Source: RUG14186 sp964644555 (GTDB lineage Bacteria > Bacillota > Clostridia > Eubacteriales > Anaerofustaceae). From it: DNA of 9,169 nucleotides. How positions within the stretch are numbered: position 1 is the first letter of the stretch; every line of letters begins with the position of its first letter. The position numbers and the translations under genes are program-made. The notes beneath the pieces are model-generated. The model was not told the DNA's origin. It did not search any database and worked only from the letters and a program-made list of their open reading frames with translations. The stretch covers positions 1 to 9,169 of the forward strand of contig CAZXWI010000060.1 in the NCBI GenBank assembly GCA_964644555.1. Direction: 5' to 3'. Shown one piece after another: positions 1 to 5,253 of the stretch.

Positions 1-55
1 TTTTGTCGTTTGTCAGCCCTGCAAGAGCGCTGTCCGATATTTTTATGTCGATTCC
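1..55. repeat. 55-bp exact direct repeat, copy 1 (left edge)
   Basis: Bases 1-55 are identical to 481-535 in the same orientation and the match stops abruptly at base 56. The second copy is internal to the antisense membrane-protein gene, where it encodes part of a normal-looking extracytoplasmic domain. Here it forms the beginning of the LysM reading frame. An exact 55-base match at a sequence edge is typical of a k-mer overlap left by a de Bruijn assembler using k=55. A genuine 480-bp tandem duplication would give the same pattern. Which of the two applies cannot be decided from the sequence alone. Confidence 0.95.
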
Positions 56-302
56 TGTTGAAGCTTTGGTAGAGCTTAACAATATCGAAAATCCCGATTT
101 GATTTATGCCGGCGATACACTTAAAATTCCTGTAGCTGAAGCAGAAAAAGTACAAGACATTAAAGAAGAAGAAGCAAGCGTTTTAAAAGCAGCAGCAGGC
201 GCAGCAAAAGCAGAAGCTAAAGAAGAAACAAAAACAGAAACCAAAGAAGAAACAGAAGACAAAAACTTATTTGCTAAAATCGCAGGTAAATTAAAGAAAT
301 AA
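3..302 (+). CDS. LysM-domain protein, 3' part only; N-terminus chimeric
   Basis: The trustworthy part starts near base 51 (residues IPVEALVELNN...). It reads as the second half of a LysM peptidoglycan-binding module, ending in IYAGDTLKIP, the usual LysM C-terminal strand. A tail of about 55 residues rich in Ala, Glu and Lys follows and finishes with a basic end (FAKIAGKLKK). LysM modules bind N-acetylglucosamine-containing glycans such as peptidoglycan. The expected first half (YTVKxGDTLxxIA) is missing. The first 17 codons come from the 55-base repeat, which is antisense sequence of the neighbouring gene, so the annotated Met is not a real start and the full protein must be longer. The gene ends directly before a strong terminator and is convergent with the next operon. 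The LysM call is sound; the size, localisation and full domain set of the protein are unknown. Confidence 0.7.
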   Translation: MSFVSPARALSDIFMSIPVEALVELNNIENPDLIYAGDTLKIPVAEAEKVQDIKEEEASVLKAAAGAAKAEAKEETKTETKEETEDKNLFAKIAGKLKK

Positions 303-307
303 AAAAA

Positions 308-333
308 GTGGAGAGTTTTCTCTCCGCTTTTTT
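308..333. terminator. Bidirectional intrinsic terminator between convergent genes
   Basis: An 8-bp stem (308-315 with 320-327, one G-T pair) closes a TTTT loop. On the + strand it is followed by six T residues (328-333), terminating the LysM gene. On the - strand the seven A residues at 301-307 become a T-tract, terminating the five-gene operon. The stop codon of the membrane-protein gene (332-334) overlaps the + strand T-tract. Confidence 0.9.
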
Positions 334-862
334 ATTCATTAACCGGTTTGTCATCGGGTTTTACGGCGTCTGACTTTATCGTGTAGGTAAAGTCTTTTTT
401 CAAATCCTTGTTTTTATCGTAGGTTACCGTGAAGGTAATTTGTTTATCTTCGGCAACGCCCTCTTGAATTTGAACGCTTGTTTTGTCGTTTGTCAGCCCT
501 GCAAGAGCGCTGTCCGATATTTTTATGTCGATTCCGTCGGAAGTTGTGTAATATTTCACTGCCTTGTTGGTACCCTCTGTCAGCTGATAGGTGTATTCCA
601 CTTTAAAAGATATAATATCCTTGGTTTTGACTTCTGTGGAATTCAGTTTGTTTTCTCCGATATATGCCACTATCTGCTGATATTTGATATCTACTTTCTG
701 ACCTTCCTGCTTTTCTATTTGTTTTTTAACAGAGTCGGAGGAGAAATTTTTAAATACCGTTACGCAAGCAATTATAAGTACAACAACGATAAGCAGTTTA
801 ATAATTGCCGATGTAAATTTTTTAGTGTCTTTGAGTACGATTCGGTTCTTTTTATTTGCCAT
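332..862 (-). CDS. Single-pass membrane protein of unknown function
   Basis: I do not recognise this family. The 176-residue product has a short basic N-terminus (MANKKNRIVLKDTKK), one hydrophobic segment at about residues 17-38, and a polar domain of about 135 residues. That topology predicts an N-in anchor with the C-terminal domain outside. The domain is rich in Lys, Asp, Thr and Ser and alternates like beta strands (for example IISFKVEYTYQL and QITFTVTYD). It has no cysteine beyond the one in the membrane segment and no motif I can name. ATG at 862 is preferred over the longer frame starting at TTG 877, because a GGAG lies 9 nt upstream of the ATG. The gene is last in the operon, 29 nt after the E2-like gene, and ends in the shared terminator. 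Cotranscription with cytoplasmic ThDP-enzyme subunits is clear from spacing, but a functional tie is unproven. Confidence 0.8.
   Translation of the reverse strand: MANKKNRIVLKDTKKFTSAIIKLLIVVVLIIACVTVFKNFSSDSVKKQIEKQEGQKVDIKYQQIVAYIGENKLNSTEVKTKDIISFKVEYTYQLTEGTNKAVKYYTTSDGIDIKISDSALAGLTNDKTSVQIQEGVAEDKQITFTVTYDKNKDLKKDFTYTIKSDAVKPDDKPVNE
481..535. repeat. 55-bp exact direct repeat, copy 2 (inside membrane-protein gene)
   Basis: This copy is identical to 1-55. It lies wholly in frame within the membrane-protein gene on the - strand (about residues 110-128 from the ATG), with uninterrupted coding on both sides, so this is the native location. The shared ATTCC at the end of the match may be microhomology with the true LysM sequence. 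Confidence 0.95.
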
Positions 863-891
863 GGCTACAATCTCCAATCCACATTACAATA

Positions 892-2139
892 TTAAAGCAT
901 TTCATCATTATCATCATCGTATTCGATAGGTTTGCAAACTTCGCTTCGCACGTTGGTTTCGGCAGCATTGATGAGATTTTGTTTTAATGCTTTGAAGATG
1001 TAAGCGCAGGTGTCGATGCATACCGTGTATTCATCGCTTACTGAGTCGATGATGATTTTTCTTGAATTTAAGTTAACGAATACATTTACCATTCCCGCAT
1101 CGGGTCTTGCAAAGCTTGTGAAACCGAAATCGGTGAAATCCCATACATTAACGAATACATCTTCGTGTTCGTAAGGTTCTTCGTAGATGATTTCATCTAT
1201 CGGATCGCAAAGAGCGTTTACCGCTGTGAGAACTTCGATATCTCTTTCTTCGGGAAGCATTCTTACAACATTGATTTTGCCGTCGAATGATTCGTCCTCA
1301 TCATATATTGCAAGAGCCAAAGCTTTTACTACCATATTTATGATAAGCTCGTTTTCGTTTGATTCATCGCTGTGAATATCTGAAATGAGTTCGTCTAATG
1401 CATTTCTGTTTGCGGTGAAGCTGATTTTTATGGGCTGACATTTTTCTTCTTCGTGGTCATGGTGGTGATCGTGTCCGCAGCCGCAACCACATTCATCATC
1501 ATCGCAATCACAGTCGTCATCGCATTCATATTCGCCTGTGTAAAGAGGTGTAAATGGGTCTTCTTCGTCATAATCCTCATCATAATCGTCATCATCAATT
1601 AAATTGAAATGATTCATGCAATTATCATGTTCTTCGTTGGTGAGTTCGTTTACGATATCTTTAAAATCTGTGTATAATTCGTAATCGGGTCTTTCTTCGT
1701 TCATGTCATCTTCCTCCACGCTTGAAAAGTCGTTTTTCAGTTCGTTTTCTATTGTTAATTGTTCTTCAAATTCTTTTTGTTCGTCCTCGTTAAGGTCGAT
1801 ATCTTGGTCTAAATCATCGCTGGATATGGGATAAAGCTCGATTTCGATATCATTATCTTCGGGGATAATGCCGTAGTCGATATAATCGTAATTGGGTTTG
1901 GGCTGTGTGGGACTTTCGGATGTGGTGTAGTTTACATACTCATCATCGTTTTCGAATGATTTTTGTGTCATTTCGGCAAACGACATATGGCGTTTGCTCA
2001 AAAGATAACTTTCCAAATTTTCCACTTCGATTCTTCCGCCCTCGCCTGTGCCTACGATTTCGTTAAGGTTTATGCCGTATTGTTTGGCTATTCGTCTGAT
2101 AGCGGGGGAGGCTTTCACTCTTTCATTGTCGTTGTTCAT
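892..2139 (-). CDS. E2-like protein: E3/E1-binding domain, acidic metal-cluster linker, degenerate acyltransferase domain, no lipoyl domain
   Basis: Residues 8-47 form a clear peripheral subunit-binding domain (VKASPAIRRIAKQYGI, then GTGEGGRI and a final helix), the domain by which E2 subunits of 2-oxoacid dehydrogenases hold E3 or E1. An authentic E2 has one or more lipoyl domains before it; here only seven residues precede it. Residues 50-200 are a very acidic linker. Residues 206-234 hold seven Cys and five His among Asp and Glu, plausibly binding metal. Residues 236-395 resemble a shortened E2 acyltransferase domain: VVKALALAI matches the core helix, NVWDFTDFGFTSF matches the TISNLGxxG region, and FKALKQNL matches the final helix. 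By my alignment the catalytic HRxxDG positions are Glu370 and Cys374, so acyl transfer by the usual chemistry is unlikely. Start ATG 2139 has GGACGG upstream. The gene is 18 nt after E1-beta. It is probably a scaffold or adaptor for the E1-like pair; that role is inferred. Confidence 0.85.
   Translation of the reverse strand: MNNDNERVKASPAIRRIAKQYGINLNEIVGTGEGGRIEVENLESYLLSKRHMSFAEMTQKSFENDDEYVNYTTSESPTQPKPNYDYIDYGIIPEDNDIEIELYPISSDDLDQDIDLNEDEQKEFEEQLTIENELKNDFSSVEEDDMNEERPDYELYTDFKDIVNELTNEEHDNCMNHFNLIDDDDYDEDYDEEDPFTPLYTGEYECDDDCDCDDDECGCGCGHDHHHDHEEEKCQPIKISFTANRNALDELISDIHSDESNENELIINMVVKALALAIYDEDESFDGKINVVRMLPEERDIEVLTAVNALCDPIDEIIYEEPYEHEDVFVNVWDFTDFGFTSFARPDAGMVNVFVNLNSRKIIIDSVSDEYTVCIDTCAYIFKALKQNLINAAETNVRSEVCKPIEYDDDNDEML
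1438..1524 (-). other. Cys/His/Asp-rich putative metal-binding segment of the E2-like protein
   Basis: Residues 206-234 contain Cys at 206, 210, 212, 217, 219, 221 and 234, and His at 223, 225, 226, 227 and 229, interspersed with Asp and Glu. The CGCGCGHDHHHDH core resembles the histidine-rich metal-binding stretches of nickel and zinc chaperones. Such a segment is not a normal part of any E2. Metal binding is an inference from composition. Confidence 0.55.
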
Positions 2140-2157
2140 TTTTATTTCCGTCCTTTT

Positions 2158-3129
2158 CTATTTTGCAGTATATAGTATTGCTTCGTAAATATTTTTCCAA
2201 TCGGGTATGCATTTATCGTAAAGTTCGTCCGAAAAACCTACGGGAGTATCGTTTGCGGCTACTCTGATTATAGGGCGCTGCAGGTAATCAAAGGCTTCGC
2301 TTTCGGATATGAGGGCAGATAATTCTGCACCTATTCCCATTGTTTTATATCCCTCATGTGCAATGATTACTCTTCCTGTTTTTTTAACGGAATTGATTAT
2401 CGTTTCCTTATCAAGAGGTCTTAGCGAACAAAGATCTATTATTTCACATTCCAATTTCAGCTTTTGAGCCTTGTTAGCGGCAATTAAAGCCTGCTTTACC
2501 ATAAAGCCGTATGAGAGTATCGTGGCAAAATCGCCCTCTTTGAGAATTTGAGCTTTTCCGATTTGGTAATTAAGCTCGGCTATGAAATTATCTTCTTCCG
2601 ATAAAAGCAGTTTTTTATCCATCAAAAATATAACGGGCTTGTCGGAATGTATTGCTTCTTTCATAAGGCTTGATGCTTCATTGACTCCCGATGGGTAAAC
2701 AACCTCTATTGCTGGGATATGAGCAAACATTGCTTCATACATAAAGTTCATTTGAGGTGGGTTTGCCTTTGATGGGGCTATGTCAACACAGATAACCATT
2801 GATGACGGATAGCGTGAATTGTACACAAAATCCGTATATGCTACTTCGTTGGCAATTGAGTCCATCGTTTTAAGAAGAAATACTGAGTTTATAAAAACGA
2901 TGGGTTTAAGCCCTGCCATCGCCGAGCCGAGTGCTGTTTTGATGGTGGTATCATCATTTATTGAGGTGTCGATAACTCGCCTTGTTCCGAATTTTTTATA
3001 TAACCCCTCGGTTTGGGAATATTGCCCCCCCGATGTTACGTCTTGCCCCATGACGATAATATTTTCGTCTTTAAGCATTTCGGAAGCGATAACGCTGTTT
3101 ATTGCTTTTGCATATGATGATATACTCAT
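2158..3129 (-). CDS. 2-oxoacid dehydrogenase E1 beta-like subunit (AcoB/PdhB family), active-site residues altered
   Basis: The 323 residues match the full length of E1-beta subunits of ThDP-dependent 2-oxoacid dehydrogenases, which pair with E1-alpha to decarboxylate a 2-oxoacid. Family landmarks are VMGQDV (26-31), the GSAMAGLKPI segment (68-77), MFAHIPAIEVVYPS (134-147), DLCSLRPLD (232-240) and GIGAELSALI (265-274). Two key positions differ. The segment normally reading PISEAGF reads SINDDTT, so the Glu that activates the ThDP aminopyrimidine is Asp59. The segment normally reading PQHSQ reads PQMNF, so the conserved His, implicated in reductive acylation of lipoamide, is Met127. The frame is intact. 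The ATG directly abuts the E1-alpha stop (TAAATG), with AGGAGG 11 nt upstream inside that gene, so the two subunits are probably translated together. The substrate cannot be assigned from sequence. Confidence 0.93.
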   Translation of the reverse strand: MSISSYAKAINSVIASEMLKDENIIVMGQDVTSGGQYSQTEGLYKKFGTRRVIDTSINDDTTIKTALGSAMAGLKPIVFINSVFLLKTMDSIANEVAYTDFVYNSRYPSSMVICVDIAPSKANPPQMNFMYEAMFAHIPAIEVVYPSGVNEASSLMKEAIHSDKPVIFLMDKKLLLSEEDNFIAELNYQIGKAQILKEGDFATILSYGFMVKQALIAANKAQKLKLECEIIDLCSLRPLDKETIINSVKKTGRVIIAHEGYKTMGIGAELSALISESEAFDYLQRPIIRVAANDTPVGFSDELYDKCIPDWKNIYEAILYTAK

Positions 3130-4083
3130 TTAAGCCTGTGCCTCCTGTAATTCTTCGGAATTGGGATCGGAAAGTGTATTCAAAACATTATCAAGCGCAA
3201 TATCAAGTTCTTCCTTGATTTTGCTTCTCATGTTGATAAAGTCCTCAACTTCGCCCATTTTATTTTTAAGCATGAAATTCGTATGGTTTTCTATGGGGTC
3301 GTATTCCAACCATTTTTCCATTTCTTTTTCGCTTCTGTAATTTTGTATTTCGTCATAGAAATGCCCCGATAGACGGTATGTTTTGGCTTCGACTATTACA
3401 GGGGAGCTTGTTTGTTTGGCAAATTCCAATGCTTGCAATGTGGCTGTGTATACATCTATGGGGCTGTTGCCGTCGGTGAGTATACCTGTGATGTTAAGCC
3501 CTTTTGCTATTTGGGAAATGTCTTTTACACAGCTGTAGTCGGACTGAGGTGATTTCTGAGCATATCCGTTATTTTCTATGTAGAAAACAATGGGTAGTTT
3601 TTTGAGTGCGCTTAAATTGAGAGCTTCGAAAAAATCTCCCGTCATTGCGGCACCATCACCTGCGTAGCAAATTACGGCATTGTTTTTTTGCTTTATTTTA
3701 AGTGCCAATGCTGCTCCTACGGCTTTTGCAAAAGAATTAGCAGGGATAACATCGGAGATGAAATTAACATTTTTATCGCATATTTGCGATAGACCGCACC
3801 TGCCCGAGTTAAGCCCTGAATTTAGCCCCATAGCCTCGGCAAAAAGCTTTTCGGCTGAAACATTAGCCGATATGGCAATGGCACTGCTGCGGTGAGAGGC
3901 GAAAATCATATCGTCAAAACCCAATGCGCAAACGCTTGCAGCAACGGCTTCCTGCCCATAGGATAAATACAGCTTATCGCTTATGATGTTTAAGTCTTTC
4001 AGCTGAACACATAGCTCTTCGAACAGTCGTGATTTCATCATTTTATAAAATATTTGTACACAAGTGTTTTCATTTATTTGCAT
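3130..4083 (-). CDS. 2-oxoacid dehydrogenase E1 alpha-like subunit (AcoA/PdhA family), ThDP motif kept, conserved histidines lost
   Basis: The 317 residues cover the whole E1-alpha fold. The ThDP/Mg motif is complete: GDG at 142-144, GDFFEALN at 149-156 and ENNGYA at 170-175, so cofactor binding is expected. TYRLSGHF (235-242), YRSEKEMEKW (249-258) and YDPI (261-264) match the E1-alpha loop region. In pyruvate, acetoin and branched-chain E1-alpha, histidines line the active site in LHLSIGQEA, HRGHGH and GGSMH. Here the matching segments are LYLSYGQEA (Tyr39), HRSSAI (Ser67) and CGLSQ (Gln100). These residues help in substrate binding and acyl transfer, so ordinary dehydrogenase activity with lipoamide is doubtful. 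The start is ATG 4083, with AAGGAGGG 9 nt upstream. The gene begins 5 nt after the ispD stop. There is no frame damage, which argues for a retained, changed function. Confidence 0.93.
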   Translation of the reverse strand: MQINENTCVQIFYKMMKSRLFEELCVQLKDLNIISDKLYLSYGQEAVAASVCALGFDDMIFASHRSSAIAISANVSAEKLFAEAMGLNSGLNSGRCGLSQICDKNVNFISDVIPANSFAKAVGAALALKIKQKNNAVICYAGDGAAMTGDFFEALNLSALKKLPIVFYIENNGYAQKSPQSDYSCVKDISQIAKGLNITGILTDGNSPIDVYTATLQALEFAKQTSSPVIVEAKTYRLSGHFYDEIQNYRSEKEMEKWLEYDPIENHTNFMLKNKMGEVEDFINMRSKIKEELDIALDNVLNTLSDPNSEELQEAQA

Positions 4084-4088
4084 AATGA

Positions 4089-4820
4089 TTAACCCTCCTT
4101 GGTTTGTGCGGCTTTTCTGTATGATAATATGCTTTTTGCGATAAATAAATCATCGGGATTTGTAAGTTTCGTATTTATTGTGTCGGTTAAAACGATACTT
4201 ACTTTATTATTATCGTATATTGCCAATGATGTGTCATCGGTTGCCTGATAGCGTTCGGATATCGCTCGTTTGTGTGCTTTGAGAATGAGATTATATTCAA
4301 AGCATTGCGGAGTTTGGATAAGAAGAAGTTTATCTCTGTCGGTTATCTCCCCTAACAATGTATCACCGTTTGATGACAGAGCGAATGCACAAGTGTCTTT
4401 CGGTTTGGAGGCAGGAGCTGCTGCACCCGAAGAAAAGGATTTTTGCATAACACTTTTTATAATTTCGGGAGTAACCAATATTCTGGCTCCGTCATGAATC
4501 GCCACATGGGTCGTTTTGGCAGGAAGCGAAATCAAACCGTTATATACGGATTGCTGCCTGGTTGAACCACCCTCCACATATGTTATCGGCTTTGTAAGAA
4601 AGGCTTCTTTTGCGGCTGCTTGGGCGATATGCTCTTCTCCTTTTTTGTGCACCACTACTATTTCGTTAATAACGCTGCATTCTTCAAATGCTCTGAGAGT
4701 ATATGTAAGTGCATAATTATTGTCAAGGGGCAAATAGTTTTTATTCATGCCGCAATTCATACGGCACGAATTGCCTGCAGCGGTTATTATGGCACAAGTA
4801 TAATAATTTCTTTCATTCAT
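4089..4820 (-). CDS. ispD: 2-C-methyl-D-erythritol 4-phosphate cytidylyltransferase (IspD)
   Basis: IspD transfers CMP from CTP to methylerythritol phosphate in the MEP isoprenoid pathway, in the cytoplasm. The 243 residues contain the family's signature blocks in order: a nucleotide-binding loop AAGNSCRM (14-21) with Arg20 and Lys27; GGSTRQQSVYNGL (84-96); VAIHDGARILV (106-116); KDT (141-143); Arg162 before QTPQCF (169-174); ATDDTSLA (193-200); and NTKLTNPDDL (216-225). The usual Pro before the first Lys is Asn, a mild change. The Lys in NTK is the residue that normally contacts substrate. A TarI-like pentitol-phosphate cytidylyltransferase is the main alternative, but the Arg and Lys set and the NxKxT block favour IspD. 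It is the first gene of the operon. The ATG at 4820 has only a weak AGG upstream. No other MEP-pathway gene is in the window. Confidence 0.9.
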   Translation of the reverse strand: MNERNYYTCAIITAAGNSCRMNCGMNKNYLPLDNNYALTYTLRAFEECSVINEIVVVHKKGEEHIAQAAAKEAFLTKPITYVEGGSTRQQSVYNGLISLPAKTTHVAIHDGARILVTPEIIKSVMQKSFSSGAAAPASKPKDTCAFALSSNGDTLLGEITDRDKLLLIQTPQCFEYNLILKAHKRAISERYQATDDTSLAIYDNNKVSIVLTDTINTKLTNPDDLFIAKSILSYRKAAQTKEG

Positions 4821-4844
4821 TTTTGATTTTACCTATTTGGGTTT

Positions 4845-4873
4845 ATTATATCATTAAATAATGCATTTGTAAA
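4845..4873 (-). promoter_or_regulatory. Sigma-A-type promoter of the ispD/E1/E2-like operon
   Basis: Read on the - strand there is a -35 box TTTACA (4868-4873), a 17-nt spacer and a perfect -10 box TATAAT (4845-4850). Transcription should start near 4838, giving a leader of roughly 18 nt before the ispD ATG at 4820. This is the best promoter in the window and fits the operon boundary. Confidence 0.8.
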
Positions 4874-4890
4874 AGATTTGAAAATCTTTT
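4871..4890. promoter_or_regulatory. 9-bp inverted repeat overlapping the -35 box (possible operator)
   Basis: AAAAGATTT (4871-4879) and AAATCTTTT (4882-4890) are perfect inverted copies separated by 2 bp. The left arm overlaps the last three bases of the ispD -35 box, and the right arm points toward the candidate divergent promoter. The placement suits a dimeric repressor, but the sequence is very AT-rich and could be chance. Confidence 0.3.
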
Positions 4891-4901
4891 GAATGTAAAA
4901 G

Positions 4902-4932
4902 TTGAAAATAGTATGTTTAATTTTGTGATAAT
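4902..4932 (+). promoter_or_regulatory. Candidate divergent promoter with extended -10
   Basis: On the + strand, TTGAAA (4902-4907) lies 19 nt before GATAAT (4927-4932), which is preceded by TG at 4924-4925, forming an extended -10 (TGTGATAAT). The spacer is longer than ideal, but an extended -10 tolerates that. Transcription would begin near 4938-4940 and run through the hairpin-rich region to the terminator at 5224-5247. Confidence 0.35.
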
Positions 4933-4950
4933 GTGATGCAAACTCACAGG

Positions 4951-4999
4951 GAATATCAATGCCTTTATGCCTTAAGCCGGAGCTTAAAGGCTGATATTT
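4951..4999 (+). other. Long hairpin with 15 bp of pairing
   Basis: GAATATCA (4951-4958) pairs with TGATATTT (4992-4999), and GCCTTTA (4961-4967) pairs with TAAAGGC (4985-4991), with a 2-nt bulge on the 5' side. An alternative inner pairing, TTAAGC with GCTTAA around loop CGGA (4972-4987), competes with the second segment, so two folds are possible. Confidence 0.7.
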
Positions 5000-5045
5000 A
5001 AACTTTTCGATCGGTGTCAAAAAATTTGCTGGGAGGCTCAAACTG

Positions 5046-5086
5046 TTCCTTTCATCAAAAATATGCATATTTTTGATGTTAAGGAA
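5046..5086. repeat. 26-bp perfect palindrome within a 19-bp stem
   Basis: Bases 5053-5078 are a perfect palindrome made of CATCAAAAATATG and its reverse complement. It is flanked by TTCCTT (5046-5051) and AAGGAA (5081-5086), which also pair. As RNA it gives a long hairpin; as DNA it could be a protein-binding site. There is no T-tract after it on either strand, so it is not a typical terminator. Confidence 0.85.
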
Positions 5087-5093
5087 GAGATGC

Positions 5094-5111
5094 ATATCCT
5101 ACTAAGGATAT
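5094..5111. other. Short hairpin, 7-bp stem and ACTA loop
   Basis: ATATCCT (5094-5100) pairs perfectly with AGGATAT (5105-5111) around ACTA. It follows the large palindrome by 7 nt and is probably part of the same structured element. Confidence 0.5.
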
Positions 5112-5223
5112 ATACTGCCTATGCGAAGCAGGTTCGGACGCGGTTGTGTGGGGACTTGCCACTACAATACGGCTGACTTTGTTGACAAAGGTGTATGCAA
5201 CACAATAACTTTACCTAAAAACA

Positions 5224-5247
5224 ACCGACTATCAATCGATAGTCGGT
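5224..5247. terminator. Bidirectional intrinsic terminator after the ABC exporter operon
   Basis: A perfect 10-bp stem, ACCGACTATC (5224-5233) with GATAGTCGGT (5238-5247), closes an AATC loop. On the - strand it follows the second ABC gene's stop (5254-5256) by 6 nt and is trailed by TGTTTTTAGG, so it ends the exporter operon. On the + strand it is followed by CTTTCTTTAG, which could end the candidate RNA. Confidence 0.9.
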
Positions 5248-5253
5248 CTTTCT

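Noticed and set aside
440..895. 151-residue reading frame on the + strand
   Set aside because: It is antisense to the membrane-protein gene, Cys/Phe-rich in the way of mirror frames, and shares its region with a gene that has a clear Shine-Dalgarno site.
1438..1524. Low-complexity coding repeat caused by sequencing error
   Set aside because: The codons vary and the frame continues correctly into the acyltransferase-like domain, so the segment is real coding sequence.
892..4083. The E1/E2-like genes as pseudogenes
   Set aside because: All three frames are full length, closely spaced and have good ribosome binding sites, and the cofactor motif is perfect. Changes are confined to specific catalytic positions rather than spread as stops or frameshifts.
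4089..4820. TarI-type ribitol-5-phosphate cytidylyltransferase instead of IspD
   Set aside because: The conserved Arg and Lys set and the NxKxT block fit IspD, and there are no teichoic-acid genes nearby, although the alternative is not fully excluded.
4829..5095. 88-residue reading frame on the - strand upstream of ispD
   Set aside because: It spans the ispD promoter, the inverted repeat and the 26-bp palindrome, has no domain-like composition, and its start lies within the hairpin region. It is most likely an accidental open frame.
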